From the NCBI GenBank assembly GCA_964524835.1, contig CAZGEG010000002.1, positions 62,001 through 126,000 on the forward strand: a stretch of 64,000 nt of DNA. Reading direction: 5' to 3'. The notes beneath the pieces were generated by a model. That model was not told the origin of the DNA. It saw only the letters and a program-made list of their open reading frames with translations, and did no database searches. The stretch is from JACRCG01 sp964524835. GTDB lineage: Bacteria > Desulfobacterota > Desulfuromonadia > Geobacterales > Pseudopelobacteraceae. Within the stretch, counting starts at the first letter, position 1. Every line of letters begins with the position of its first letter. A program made the position numbers and the translations under genes. Positions 42,707-52,019 of the stretch are shown here, piece by piece.

Positions 42707-43285
42707 TCAAACCAGACGAAGGCGAACGATTGGCCGCTGCGGCTTGCGGTGCGACACCTCCTCGAACCCTGCATCATCGTACATCGACTTCGCGCCAAAC
42801 CACATGAACTCATCATTAGATCGTCCGGGCTTGTCCACCGGGTATGCTTCCAATAGGACAGCCCCCTGCTTCTTCGCATACATAATTGCGCCGTCGAGGA
42901 GCGCTCGGGCGACGCCTTGGCCGCGATACTGCGAAGGCACCACGAAGCAGACAATCGACCAGACCGGTTGGTCATCCACCGCCTTCATCACGGAAGAACG
43001 CTGCAGCTTGGCATAATCTTCGCGTGGACCCAACGAGACCCAGCCGACCGGAATCTTGCCGTGGTAACCGACAAGTCCGGGTGTCCTGCCGGAATCAACC
43101 AGTGCCTTGAGCGCGGACCGGTTGGCTTGGGCACGCGTTGTGGCGGGCGGAAGAGGTCCGCGTGATCCACTGAGGCGGTAGTCCATGCACCAACAACCAC
43201 GAGCAAATGAACAGCCCTTGGCGTTGAAAATGGCCTCAAGATCAGACCAGCGTTCCGGCATGAGTGGGTACACTGTGAGTTTCAT
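42707..43285 (-). CDS. GNAT-family N-acetyltransferase
   Basis: 192 residues. Acetyl-CoA site VVPSQYRGQGVARALLDGAIMYA (Q/RxxGxG/A) near residues 115-137; preceded by GWVSLGPREDYAKL. Three cysteines near the N terminus (GCSFARGCWCMDYR). Acceptor substrate unknown. The 106 bp after it hold no gene or attC pair that I can see. Confidence 0.85.
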   Translation of the reverse strand: MKLTVYPLMPERWSDLEAIFNAKGCSFARGCWCMDYRLSGSRGPLPPATTRAQANRSALKALVDSGRTPGLVGYHGKIPVGWVSLGPREDYAKLQRSSVMKAVDDQPVWSIVCFVVPSQYRGQGVARALLDGAIMYAKKQGAVLLEAYPVDKPGRSNDEFMWFGAKSMYDDAGFEEVSHRKPQRPIVRLRLV

Positions 43286-43332
43286 GGGCCTCCCGGTAGG
43301 CGTCTGACGAACGAGTTAAACCGCGCCGCATG

Positions 43333-44265
43333 TCATCCGGCCGAGTGGCTCATGCCCCGGGCGTTGCCCTCGCCGGTGCGACGGGCGAACTGCTCGACCG
43401 TCTCCGGCCTGATGTCCGGGTATCGATCGTTGTCCAGGGGGGCCAGTTTGGCGCGGCCGCTTACCATGTTGTGGTGGTACTGGAGTGCGATCCACTCCCA
43501 GGGATTCGTGGCCGTCGTTTGCTTCTCGGCGATCAATCGGGCCAGGTCATCCACGCTGCCCTGCATCCGTGGGACGATCCGCCGTCCGAACGCGCTGGAG
43601 ATCGACTCGGCAAACTGCGGCATTGTCAGCACGTCTCCGGCGATGCGAAGGACCTCGGGGGCTTCGGGGTCGGCGCATGCCGCTGCAACGTACCGCGCCG
43701 CATCGGCAACGCAGGTAAAGTCGCACGGCTGCGCGCCGTTCCCGAAGTAGGGAAGCACGCCGTTCTGCCAGTCGATGAACGGGGCGCGCGGGTCGAGCAT
43801 GGTGTCCATGAACGCGCCGATGAGGACGTGAATCGGTCTCAACCGGCGACCCGCGAACAGTGGTACAATCTGTTTCCGCATCGCGAGATTGAAGTTCTCG
43901 CTCGGGTCGATCTTGAAGAAGTCGACCGAGAAATCGGACGGCACGAGACGCTCCACCCCGGCCCGGTCGGCTGCTTCGACCAGATTCCGGTGACCGTCGA
44001 CGAAGACGTTCGGGTCGTTGGGCAACGCGCTCACGACGACATCGATTCCCTCTACCGCTCCGGCGAGCGAAGAGGGGTCCATCACATCGCCTTCGGCGAT
44101 CTCGACGCCTGCGGCGCGAAGTACCGCAGCGGCCTCCGGCTTGCCGGAACGCATCAGGACACGAAGCGTGAGATCAGCCCGCTCCAGGACTGCCTTCGTG
44201 ATCGCGCCTCCGAGCATTCCACTGGCGCCGACGAGAAGCACTCGACGTTTGGTAACAGCACTCAT
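43333..44265 (-). CDS. NmrA-family NAD(P)-binding protein 2
   Basis: 310 residues: RRVLLVGASGMLGGAITKAVL, EGDVMDPSSLAGAVEGIDVVVSAL, ERLVPSDFSVDFFKID. Same family as 34405-35319 but clearly diverged and more GC-rich. Likely an NADPH-dependent reductase or redox sensor. GGAGG lies ahead of the ATG. Confidence 0.85.
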   Translation of the reverse strand: MSAVTKRRVLLVGASGMLGGAITKAVLERADLTLRVLMRSGKPEAAAVLRAAGVEIAEGDVMDPSSLAGAVEGIDVVVSALPNDPNVFVDGHRNLVEAADRAGVERLVPSDFSVDFFKIDPSENFNLAMRKQIVPLFAGRRLRPIHVLIGAFMDTMLDPRAPFIDWQNGVLPYFGNGAQPCDFTCVADAARYVAAACADPEAPEVLRIAGDVLTMPQFAESISSAFGRRIVPRMQGSVDDLARLIAEKQTTATNPWEWIALQYHHNMVSGRAKLAPLDNDRYPDIRPETVEQFARRTGEGNARGMSHSAG

Positions 44266-44285
44266 ATGGGCCTCCTTATCCGATT

Positions 44286-44825
44286 TTATTCAGTGCTCAC
44301 AACCCCACTTGCTTTGCCTCGGAGTTCACTGTCGGGCGCGAAAGCGGGGAGAATAGAGAACTGGTCATAAGTTCGATGTGCTAAATGCCACGTGCCCCCG
44401 TCGCTGGTGAGTGAGTCGGTGACGACACCGTGGCCGATGAGGCGGGGCAGTAACTCGGATACGGCTGCATCGTCAGAGAATACCTGGAAAACGAGGATGT
44501 AACTGACGGCCTGTGCGCTGCCTGGCCCGCTAGCGCGTGTGACGGAGTTGATGGCCTGATGGCGCAGCCCATCGAAGAACTGCGGGTTGTCGAGAACCCA
44601 ACGGGCAAATGCCTCGCGCCCTGAAAGCCTGCCAAATAGGGAATGAATCTGGACGAAGTCGGCAGTAACTAACTGCCGAAGGGCGTCTCCGTCACGCGTG
44701 TCTTCGGCGAGGTATACCCTGTTGAGGAGTTCGTGGATAGCAATGGCGTCGGCGGTCGGCAGCGGCGTGGCCTCTTCTAGTCGCACGGTCGATGCCGGCA
44801 GTTTCGTGGTATTCGGAGTTGTCAT
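44286..44825 (-). CDS. SnoaL_4-like protein
   Basis: 179 residues with an NTF2-like domain from about residue 25 (ADAIAIHELLNRVYLAEDTRDGDALRQLVTADF) to TWHLAHRTYDQFSILP. The first 24 residues look unstructured. Function unknown. AAGGAG precedes the ATG. It lies 20 nt upstream of the NmrA gene on the same strand, so the two may be expressed together. Confidence 0.8.
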   Translation of the reverse strand: MTTPNTTKLPASTVRLEEATPLPTADAIAIHELLNRVYLAEDTRDGDALRQLVTADFVQIHSLFGRLSGREAFARWVLDNPQFFDGLRHQAINSVTRASGPGSAQAVSYILVFQVFSDDAAVSELLPRLIGHGVVTDSLTSDGGTWHLAHRTYDQFSILPAFAPDSELRGKASGVVSTE

Positions 44826-44852
44826 GGTCAGGCTCCTTTCGTAATATGCTCT

Positions 44853-45443
44853 TTAAAGCCGCATCATGCTGCAGATACGGAGGTAATCCTCCGGAGTGTC
44901 CATGTCAAGGAGCACACCCGGGTCAATCACGTCGAGGCAGCGGACCCGTTCAGTATCCCGCCGTACCAGGTCGCGGAGGATCATATCATTCGCCAGCCCA
45001 TCCAGAACCGCTCGGGGAAAGAGCAGCGGGTGACCGCGTTTTTCGCCGTGGCACGGAATGATGATGCTGCCGGGAGATTTTTCATGCTCTTCGATCAGGC
45101 TGGTAATCGTATCTGCGGAAACCAGCGGATAATCACAGAGAAAGACTATCACGCCGCCCGCTTCGGATATCAGGGCATCACGACCGGACCGCACCGAGGA
45201 AGCCATGTCCCCCTCGGATTCGGGATTTACCGTTATTTTCACCGGATATCTCCGGGCCGCATCGGCCACTCCATTTCCCTCCGGTGAGACGACAACGACA
45301 ATGTCTTCGATGCCGGACGCGACAAGTGTGTCAAGGCAGCGGGCGATTACCGTACCGTTGCCCAGCGGCAGCAGCTGCTTGCAGCTCCCCATGCGGAGCG
45401 ATTTTCCGGCCGCAAGGATGATGGCGGCAACTCCGGCTGTCAT
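44853..45443 (-). CDS. mocA: Molybdenum cofactor cytidylyltransferase (MocA-like)
   Basis: 196 residues, nucleotidyltransferase fold: AAIILAAGKSLRMGSCKQLLPLG at the N terminus, FLCDYPLVSADT for metal binding. Converts molybdopterin cofactor to its CMP form, the form used by xanthine dehydrogenase/aldehyde oxidase type enzymes. Overlaps xdhC by 4 nt and lies behind the IorAB-like genes, so it serves the enzyme of this operon. Confidence 0.88.
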   Translation of the reverse strand: MTAGVAAIILAAGKSLRMGSCKQLLPLGNGTVIARCLDTLVASGIEDIVVVVSPEGNGVADAARRYPVKITVNPESEGDMASSVRSGRDALISEAGGVIVFLCDYPLVSADTITSLIEEHEKSPGSIIIPCHGEKRGHPLLFPRAVLDGLANDMILRDLVRRDTERVRCLDVIDPGVLLDMDTPEDYLRICSMMRL

Positions 45444-46207
45444 TTGCCTCTCCTGAGGGCGATCAACTGGCCGACGATGCTGACGGCGATCTCCTCCGGG
45501 GTCTGGGCGCCGATATCAAGGCCTACCGGCGTGACCACCTGTGCCCGCTGGTCGGCATCAAATCCTTCATCCTCAAGGATCTTCAGCAGGGTTTCATGCT
45601 TGCGCCTGCTCCCCAATAAGCCGATGAAACCGGCCTCGGTGGCCAGGCATCCACGTACTGCGTCGAAATCGTGAAGATGCCCCGGCGTGGCGATCACCGC
45701 AAAGCTCTCCCCATCCAGTTTCAACCGTCCGAAGGCGTCACCGGCCGGGGCGCAGATAATCTCGTCGGCGCCGGGGAGCAGGGCAGGTACGGCGCAGTCG
45801 GGACGTTCATCCACAACGGTTACTCGAAAACCGCAGCCGTGGGCCAGCGCTGTCACCGCCCGCCCCACATGGCCTGCGCCGAACATGACCAGGAGCGGCC
45901 GGCGCCCCTGGGGTTCGATGTAGACCGTCATACTGCCGCCGCAGGCAAAGCCGTTATCGGCAGTCAAGACATACTCTCGTGTCCGGGCAATCTCGTCCTT
46001 GAGCGATCCCAGGGCCGCCTCGACGGAGTCCTTCTCGACACGCCCGCCGCCGACGGTGCCGAGAAAGCTGCCGTCACTTCGCACCAGCATCTTGGCTCCG
46101 GACTTCCGGGGCGATGAACCACTGCTGGCGATTACGGTAGCCAGCGCAAACGGCTCACCCAAGCGGGTGAGCCGTGCCATCTCTTCATACAGTTCCAGAT
46201 CAGTCAT
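45440..46207 (-). CDS. xdhC: XdhC/CoxI-family maturation factor
   Basis: 255 residues. Binds molybdenum cofactor and helps sulfurate it before insertion into hydroxylases. N-terminal ALATVIASSGSSPRKSGAKM with the GGGRVEKDSV motif, then Rossmann part VMFGAGHVGRAVTALAHGCG and GLLGSRRK. The ATG at 46207 fits the family; an upstream in-frame ATG is 27 nt away. Placed between the catalytic subunit and mocA. Confidence 0.9.
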   Translation of the reverse strand: MTDLELYEEMARLTRLGEPFALATVIASSGSSPRKSGAKMLVRSDGSFLGTVGGGRVEKDSVEAALGSLKDEIARTREYVLTADNGFACGGSMTVYIEPQGRRPLLVMFGAGHVGRAVTALAHGCGFRVTVVDERPDCAVPALLPGADEIICAPAGDAFGRLKLDGESFAVIATPGHLHDFDAVRGCLATEAGFIGLLGSRRKHETLLKILEDEGFDADQRAQVVTPVGLDIGAQTPEEIAVSIVGQLIALRRGK

Positions 46208-46255
46208 TAGTAAATTCCTAGAGAATAATTTCAATACTACACGAATCCGCTTTTA

Positions 46256-46276
46256 CCCCCCTTTGAAAAAGGGGGG
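46256..46276. terminator. CCCCCCTTT hairpin between iorB-like and xdhC genes
   Basis: Six C and TTT pair with AAAGGGGGG-like bases around a short loop inside the operon. May attenuate transcription into the maturation genes. Confidence 0.45.
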
Positions 46277-46314
46277 AGTGTAATTTATTTACATTGAGAG
46301 AGCATCAATCCTCG

Positions 46315-48486
46315 CTATACCTTTTTCGCCGCAGCTTTGATTTTCTCCGGCGTCATGGGGAGCGACCGCACCCGCGCGCCTGTAGCGGCAAACAGGGCAT
46401 TGGCCACCGCCGGGGCGATGGGTGGCACACCCGGTTCGCCCACGCCGCCCGGCGGCTCGCTGCTGTCGATGATATGCACCTCCACCTTCGGCATGGCCTC
46501 CATGCGCACCAATGGATAGTCGTTGAAGTTGCCCTGCTCGACACGCCCGTTTTTGAGGGTGATCGCGCCATGGAGGGCCGCCGAAAGACCGAAGGTGATG
46601 CCTGATTCCATCTGGGCCTTGATCGTATCCGGGTTGACGATCCGCCCGCAGTCTACGGCGCAGACCACCCGGTGCACCTTGATGGCACCCTTGCCGTCCA
46701 GTGACACCTCTGCCACCTGGGCGATGAAGCTGCCGAATGATTCGTGCACGGCGATGCCGCGTCCGCGACCCTTTGGCAGCGGCTTGCCCCAGCCGGCCTT
46801 TTTCGCGGCGGTTTCCAGCGCCTTCAGGGTGCGGGGATGTTTGGCAAGGAGGATGCGACGGTACTGGTAAGGGTCCTTGCCGGCCTTGTGGGCCAGCTCA
46901 TCCATGACACTCTCCATCACGAAGGCGGTGTGGGAATGCCCTACCGAGCGCCACCAGAGCACCGGCACGGGGTTCCTCGGGCTGTGCAGCTCAACCTGCA
47001 GGTTGGGGATGTCATAGGGGGTATTGGCGGCCCCCTCCACCGAGGTGTCGTCGATGCCGTCCTTGACCATCGCCGATTCGAAGGGGGTGCCGGCGATGAT
47101 CGACTGCCCGACGATGCGGTGGTGCCAGGCCAGCGGCATCCCCTTGTCATCCAGGCAGGCCGATACCCGGTCGTACCACATCGGTCGGTAATAGCCGGCC
47201 CGCATGTCGTCCTCGCGGGTGCGGATAACCTTGACCGGGCGTCCGACCGCCTTGGCTACCTGGGTCGCCTCGACTACGAAGTCGGATCCGGTACAGGCCC
47301 GGCGGCCGAAGCCACCTCCCAGGAAGGTCGTCTCAAGTTTCACCTGCTCAGGCTTGAGGCCGGCCACCAGCGCCGCGGCGTTCCGGTCCACGGTCTGGAA
47401 CTGGCTGCCGGTGCTGACCAGGCAGCTGTCCGGTTTCAAATCGACGAAGCAGTTGAGCGGCTCCATGGGGGCGTGGGCCAGGTAGGGCACCTCGTACTCG
47501 ACCTCGAAGCGCGTGTCGCTCCCGGCCAGCACCGCCGGGGCGTCCCCCTCCTTGCGGGCTGTCAGGCCGGGGGTGGCGGACAGGCGGGCATATTCCTCGC
47601 GCATGGCGGGTGTCGAGACCGCCGCCCCTGCTCCCTCCTCCCAGACTATCTCCAGCAGTTCGCGCCCTTTCAGCGCCGGCCAGAAGCCGTCGGCCACGAC
47701 CGCCACGCCCGCATCGACCGCCACCACGGTATGCACACCGGGGACAGCCTTGGCCCTGGCGGCATCAAAGCTTTTGACCTTGCCGCCGAAGACCGGCGGA
47801 CGGGCGATGACGGCGGTCAGCATACCCGGCTGATGGACGTCGATGCCGAATATCGCCGTACCGTTGATCTTGGCCGGGCTGTCCAGCCGGTGCAGCGGCT
47901 TGCCGAGTAGGTTTTTGGCCCCTGACTTCAGCTTCGGTTCCTTGGGTACCGGCTGTTTCGCGGCCCTGGTTGCCAGTTTGCCAAAGCTGAGCTGCCGGCC
48001 TGCGGGACCATGCACTATGCCGTTTTCGGCCCGGCAGCTGCCCGGGGCCACCTTCCACTGCTCTGCAGCCGCAGCGACCAGCATCTCCCGGGCCGCCGCC
48101 CCCGCCAATGACAGCCGGGCCCATTCGGAACGCACGCTGGTACTGCCGCCGGTGACCATTATCGGCCCGAACTGGGCGTGGTTGTACTCCGGGGCAACCG
48201 GCGAGGCCTGGAAACGCACCGTTTTCCAGTCGCAGCAGAGCTCCTCGGCGACCAGCATCGGGAGGGAGGTGTAGACCCCTTGTCCCATCTCCGATTTGTT
48301 GACTATGATCGTCACAATTCCATCTGTCCCGACCCGCAGAAAGGCATTGGGGGCGAACGCAGTTTCACCGGCCAGGGCCGTGTTACGCAAACCGAAGGGG
48401 AGATGGCAGGCCAGCAGCAGACCGCCTCCGGCCAGGGCACCGGTTTTCATGAACTGCCTCCTGCTCATGGTTGATGTAGTACTCAT
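46315..48486 (-). CDS. Molybdenum hydroxylase large subunit (IorB-like)
   Basis: 723 residues, isoquinoline 1-oxidoreductase beta/aldehyde dehydrogenase type, binding Mo-CMP-pterin. Tat signal MSRRQFMKTGALAGGG puts it in the periplasm. Seen: NKSEMGQGVYTSLPMLVAEE, FLGGGFGRRA, and GEPGVPPIAPAVANALFAAT near the C terminus with the expected catalytic glutamate region. GGGGGGAG precedes the ATG, which overlaps the stop of the small subunit by 4 nt. The substrate may be an aldehyde or N-heterocycle. Confidence 0.9.
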   Translation of the reverse strand: MSTTSTMSRRQFMKTGALAGGGLLLACHLPFGLRNTALAGETAFAPNAFLRVGTDGIVTIIVNKSEMGQGVYTSLPMLVAEELCCDWKTVRFQASPVAPEYNHAQFGPIMVTGGSTSVRSEWARLSLAGAAAREMLVAAAAEQWKVAPGSCRAENGIVHGPAGRQLSFGKLATRAAKQPVPKEPKLKSGAKNLLGKPLHRLDSPAKINGTAIFGIDVHQPGMLTAVIARPPVFGGKVKSFDAARAKAVPGVHTVVAVDAGVAVVADGFWPALKGRELLEIVWEEGAGAAVSTPAMREEYARLSATPGLTARKEGDAPAVLAGSDTRFEVEYEVPYLAHAPMEPLNCFVDLKPDSCLVSTGSQFQTVDRNAAALVAGLKPEQVKLETTFLGGGFGRRACTGSDFVVEATQVAKAVGRPVKVIRTREDDMRAGYYRPMWYDRVSACLDDKGMPLAWHHRIVGQSIIAGTPFESAMVKDGIDDTSVEGAANTPYDIPNLQVELHSPRNPVPVLWWRSVGHSHTAFVMESVMDELAHKAGKDPYQYRRILLAKHPRTLKALETAAKKAGWGKPLPKGRGRGIAVHESFGSFIAQVAEVSLDGKGAIKVHRVVCAVDCGRIVNPDTIKAQMESGITFGLSAALHGAITLKNGRVEQGNFNDYPLVRMEAMPKVEVHIIDSSEPPGGVGEPGVPPIAPAVANALFAATGARVRSLPMTPEKIKAAAKKV

Positions 48487-48956
48487 GGCTTGCTCCCCCC
48501 CCTCGGCGCCGTTTTCCCGGCGGCGGCGTGAATTGCCCGGCGGATGCGGCCATAGGTGCCGCAGCGGCACAGGTTGCCGCTCATGGCGCTGTCGATGTCG
48601 GCATCGGTAGGTTTCGGTTTTTTCTGCAGCAGGGCCACACCGGACATGATCTGCCCCGGCTGACAGTAGCCGCACTGAGAGACCTCCTGCGCCAGCCAGG
48701 CTTTCTTGACCGGGTGGTTTTCCGCTATTCCCTCGATCGTGGTAACTCTCTTTCCCTGAACGTCCCCTGCCGGTGTGATGCACGAGCGCTGGGGAGCGCC
48801 GTCAATATGGACTGTGCAGGCGCCGCAGAGACCCTCTCCGCAGCCGAACTTGGTGCCGGTAAGCCCCAGTTTATCCCGCAGTACCCACAACAGCGGCGTA
48901 TCCGCGCTGACATCAACCCGCTGTTCCTTCCCGTTGACTGTAAAAATTATCATCAT
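48483..48956 (-). CDS. Molybdenum hydroxylase [2Fe-2S] subunit (IorA-like)
   Basis: 157 residues with two [2Fe-2S] sites: plant-type CGEGLCGACTVHIDG (with GC before it and RSC after) and the C-terminal CGYCQPGQ plus CRCGTY. No own signal, so exported with the large subunit. AAGGGGG precedes the ATG. No flavin subunit is present, as in IorAB-type enzymes that give electrons to a cytochrome. Confidence 0.93.
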   Translation of the reverse strand: MMIIFTVNGKEQRVDVSADTPLLWVLRDKLGLTGTKFGCGEGLCGACTVHIDGAPQRSCITPAGDVQGKRVTTIEGIAENHPVKKAWLAQEVSQCGYCQPGQIMSGVALLQKKPKPTDADIDSAMSGNLCRCGTYGRIRRAIHAAAGKTAPRGGSKP

Positions 48957-49043
48957 CTGTTCCCCCTTCCGTACGGTTCGAACTCAATCAGGCTCGTTAA
49001 AGTATAGCGGGATTTTGTATTTTGTAAAATTGCAGCGGCGCTT

Positions 49044-49586
49044 TCACCTGGCTCCGGCCAGATCCCGTAAAACCGTTTCGAAGGTGTCAGCTCCGACATT
49101 TATATACAGGTTGCCGTCGGTAATGGTGACCGACCAGGTTATGGAACGATCCAGTTTTGCTGTCAGATTATTGATGAATGACTGATCGAACCTTAATACC
49201 GTCAGATTCTGCATGCTAGCGAGTTTCGGCAGGTGCTGCTGTTCCCAGACTGGCCGCGCCTTGCCGCAGACAACCGCGGCAACCTGTGCCGCATGGCGCC
49301 CCGCCTTGATAAGCCGGTCCGCTTCCGGAAGGCCGACCTCGACCCAGAGCAGCACCCGGCCATCCGCACCTTTCATCCAGAGGTCCGGCTCATCCCCGGC
49401 GCCGACACCCCTGGTGAATTCGAGTTCATGGTCGAAGAAGAGTGTATATGCCAGCAGTCTGGCCACAAGACGCTCTTCTGTTTCCGACGGGTGACGGGCG
49501 ACTGTCGCCTGCAGGGATTCGTAAATGCCACGATCGACATCCGATAGTTGAATGTTGACCCGGTAAATTGTTGAGGGTAATGCCAT
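49044..49586 (-). CDS. YaeQ family protein
   Basis: 180 residues; MALPSTIYRVNIQLSDVDRGIYES and ARHPSETEERLVARLLAYTL are the YaeQ hallmarks, with LWVEVGLPEADRLIKAGRHA and FDQSFINNL later. YaeQ has a PD-(D/E)xK nuclease-like fold but no established activity. GGAGCAG lies ahead of the ATG. Stands alone between the hydroxylase operon and the chemosensory cluster. Confidence 0.9.
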   Translation of the reverse strand: MALPSTIYRVNIQLSDVDRGIYESLQATVARHPSETEERLVARLLAYTLFFDHELEFTRGVGAGDEPDLWMKGADGRVLLWVEVGLPEADRLIKAGRHAAQVAAVVCGKARPVWEQQHLPKLASMQNLTVLRFDQSFINNLTAKLDRSITWSVTITDGNLYINVGADTFETVLRDLAGAR

Positions 49587-49686
49587 GTGGTTACTGCTCC
49601 TTTTGTTTTTGAAATCAGGCTTGAATATATATCTTGAGGAGGCCTGGCATTTACCGATATATAATTCATAGCGCTATTCTTTTGCC

Positions 49687-49703
49687 TTGGCAATATTGAA
49701 GCA
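49687..49703 (+). promoter_or_regulatory. Possible sigma-54 promoter before fapA
   Basis: TTGGCAATATTGAAGCA keeps GG and GC 10 nt apart but matches the rest of the consensus only partly. It is about 97 nt before the start codon, in a 212-bp spacer (49587-49798). Confidence 0.35.
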
Positions 49704-49798
49704 GTTAATCCACTGTTTTAATTAATGCAGGAATTACAATTTTTGTTTATACTAACACTGTTTCAAAATGTGTGAGCCCGCAATAAAGGGGGAATATA

Positions 49799-51250
49799 AT
49801 GTCTGAACAGAGTGGTACATCGCATCCTGACTCCGCACCAACCATAGGCGGCAACGAGGTTAAAAAGCTCGGCTACAGCCTGTATCTGAAAATACCGGAC
49901 AATCGCCTGGAGTGCCGCTGCAGTTATGTTCCCCGCGAGCAGGGCTCCATGATCAGCCGTGACGAACTGACGGCATTTCTGAAACAGTACAGTGTGCGGG
50001 AGGGAATCGATCAGCAGGCCTTCGATGATTTTCTTGTCAAGGCCGCCGCCGGCCAGCAGCAGGTTGATGTGCTGCTCGCTTCAGGAACCCCCCCGGTGAC
50101 CGGTGCCGATGAATATATCTCGATAACCGTAGACTCTTCAACCGAAGTCCTGGATTACGATGAAACCCTCACAGATCGTGACATGCACATCGTGCAGACA
50201 TTCATCAATGTTTCCAGCGGCGAAGAAATCGGCCGCATCATTCCGGCCGGGGCGGGCACGCCGGGCCGAAACATCTCGGGTCAGCCGATTCCGCCCCAGC
50301 CGGGCAAGCCGCTCCATGTGACAATCGGCAAGAACATTCGTACCGAGGAAGGCGGCACGCTCCTGATTGCTGCCGCGACCGGCCGCTTTTGCCAGTCGAC
50401 CGGGGAAATTTCCGTTGAGGAAGAGTATCTCGTCAAGGGGGATGTTAATTTCCGGATCGGCTCGATCAACTTCAAAGGAGTGGTCGAGGTGCGCGGCGAT
50501 GTGCTGGATAATTTCGACATAACCGCAACCAAGGGGCTGACGGTGTCCGGAAACATCGGTGTCTGCAGCATTGTCAGCGATGGTGACATTACCTTCTGCG
50601 GCATGGATGGCCAGGAGAAGGGGACCATTGTCTGCGGCGGGACGCTTAGGGCCAATTTTATCCATGATGTGGTGGTAGAGTGTGCCGGCGATGTAATTGT
50701 CGGAGTCGAAATTCATAACTGCACGGTCAGAACACTCGGGCGGATCGTGGTTGACAAGGGCGCCATCTCCGGTGGTTCATACATTGCGCAGGGGGGCATC
50801 GAAGCCAAAAAACTCGGCTCGGCGTCATCACAGCATACGAAACTCCAGGCTGGAGTGGATTATCACGATGTCGAACTGCTGGAAAAATTATTTGCCGCCC
50901 TGGCTGAAGCCCATGACAAGGCCAAACAATCCCAGTCGCTGTCCGAGATCACTGAGTTGCGGAATACCGCCGCCTCGCTGACCGACAGCATCATGTCCAT
51001 CAGGAGCAAGGCGGACCCGGCTGCCAATGCCAAGATCAATGCAAAGGCGGTGCTGTATGAAAACGTCCAGCTGACGCTCGGCGCCACCACGGAAACAATC
51101 AAGGAACAGAAAGACGGTCCGCTCTCCGTGATCGAAAACAGCATCGACGGAGGTCTCCGCTACCTGTCCATGACCAGCCTGAATGTCAAAGCCGCCGATA
51201 TAGAGCTGGCGTTCGTGCGCGAACAGAAAATGGCGTCACGCCAGATGTGA
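49799..51250 (+). CDS. FapA family protein (DUF342)
   Basis: 483 residues. N-terminal region to about 160, central polymer-type beta-helix (about 190-350: EYLVKGDVNFRIGSINFKG, VRGDVLDNFDI, VSGNIGVCSIVSDGDI, GGTLRANFIHDVVVECAGDV) and a C-terminal coiled coil (375-470). FapA/DUF342 proteins are linked to flagella, polarity and signalling; exact job unknown. AAAGGGGGAA precedes the ATG. It opens the chemosensory cluster. Confidence 0.85.
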   Translation: MSEQSGTSHPDSAPTIGGNEVKKLGYSLYLKIPDNRLECRCSYVPREQGSMISRDELTAFLKQYSVREGIDQQAFDDFLVKAAAGQQQVDVLLASGTPPVTGADEYISITVDSSTEVLDYDETLTDRDMHIVQTFINVSSGEEIGRIIPAGAGTPGRNISGQPIPPQPGKPLHVTIGKNIRTEEGGTLLIAAATGRFCQSTGEISVEEEYLVKGDVNFRIGSINFKGVVEVRGDVLDNFDITATKGLTVSGNIGVCSIVSDGDITFCGMDGQEKGTIVCGGTLRANFIHDVVVECAGDVIVGVEIHNCTVRTLGRIVVDKGAISGGSYIAQGGIEAKKLGSASSQHTKLQAGVDYHDVELLEKLFAALAEAHDKAKQSQSLSEITELRNTAASLTDSIMSIRSKADPAANAKINAKAVLYENVQLTLGATTETIKEQKDGPLSVIENSIDGGLRYLSMTSLNVKAADIELAFVREQKMASRQM

Positions 51251-51270
51251 CCCCGATCGGCTAAAAAAAG

Positions 51271-51328
51271 TGTAACATGTGTCACCTTGCTGTGTAACAT
51301 GTAACATCAGTGCCTGTAACACGTTACA
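51271..51328. promoter_or_regulatory. Three TGTAAC-type palindromes, 22 bp apart
   Basis: TGTAACATGTGTCA (51271), TGTAACATGTAACA (51293) and TGTAACACGTTACA (51315) start exactly 22 bp from each other. The last is a perfect palindrome. Their place 100-160 bp ahead of a sigma-54-like promoter suggests an activator binding array. Confidence 0.65.
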
Positions 51329-51427
51329 GTTGTCCCCGCCTTCCACTCACGTTAAGCATCCCGCTCACCCAATGTAACCTCCCGTAAAATCGCTCTTGCC
51401 CCTGGATTCTTGACCGTTGTTCCGCTT

Positions 51428-51443
51428 TGGCACGATTGATGTA
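51428..51443 (+). promoter_or_regulatory. Sigma-54-like promoter before cheW
   Basis: TGGCACGATTGATGTA: the -24 half is perfect (TGGCACG) and the spacing to -12 is right, but the -12 GC is GT. About 50 nt before the cheW start. Confidence 0.5.
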
Positions 51444-51491
51444 AACACATGTGCATTCTTTAAATTATCAAAGCAGTGGAGGAGGGTTTCT

Positions 51492-51968
51492 ATGGCTGAA
51501 GAGTTACAGACTACCCAGTATCTGACCTTTACGCTGGCCGACGAGGTGTTTTCCGTCGATGTGGCCAGGGTGCGGGAGATACTGGAGATTACCAACATCA
51601 CCAAGGTGCCGCAGGTGCCGGATTTCATGCGCGGCGTCATCAACCTGCGCGGCTGCGTGGTGCCGGTCATCGACCTGCGGCTGAAGTTCAGCATGGAGGA
51701 GACCGCCCAGACCGTCAACACCTGCATCATCGTGGTCGAGGTCGTTATGGACGGCGAGAACATCGTTCTGGGTGCGCTGGCCGACAGTGTCCAGGAGGTT
51801 ATCGAGATGGAGCCGTCCCAGATTGAGGCGGCGCCGCATATCGGCACGCACCTCAAGACCGAGTTCATCCGGGGAATGGGAAAGCATGACGGCCGCTTTG
51901 TCATGATCCTGGACATCGACAAGGTGTTTTCCGGAGCAGAACTGGCTGCGGTGCAAGGGGCGGATTAA
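51492..51968 (+). CDS. cheW: CheW adaptor
   Basis: Links receptors to CheA. 158 residues with the CheW fold: TTQYLTFTLADEVFSVDVARVREIL, PDFMRGVINLRGCVVPVIDLRLKF and GMGKHDGRFVMILDIDKVF. GGAGGAGGG precedes the ATG at 51492; the frame is open 75 nt more. First gene after the sigma-54-like promoter and receptor next. Confidence 0.94.
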   Translation: MAEELQTTQYLTFTLADEVFSVDVARVREILEITNITKVPQVPDFMRGVINLRGCVVPVIDLRLKFSMEETAQTVNTCIIVVEVVMDGENIVLGALADSVQEVIEMEPSQIEAAPHIGTHLKTEFIRGMGKHDGRFVMILDIDKVFSGAELAAVQGAD

Positions 51969-52019
51969 CAGCTGTCAGGATAATTATTCAATTAAAACAA
52001 CATGGAAAGAGGAGGCGTT

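Noticed and set aside
43286..43332. Possible attC after NmrA gene 2
   Set aside because: GTTTAAC is present but no matching GTTRRRY partner or inner stem.
29000..44900. Prophage or conjugative island
   Set aside because: No phage structural, integrase, relaxase or tRNA-edge signals; only one IS110-type transposase.
46744..47910. 388-codon plus-strand frame opposite the molybdenum hydroxylase
   Set aside because: Shadow of the IorB-like gene; motifs are on the minus strand.
49687..49703. Firm sigma-54 promoter for fapA
   Set aside because: Only the GG/GC spacing fits; kept as a low-confidence feature, not a finding.
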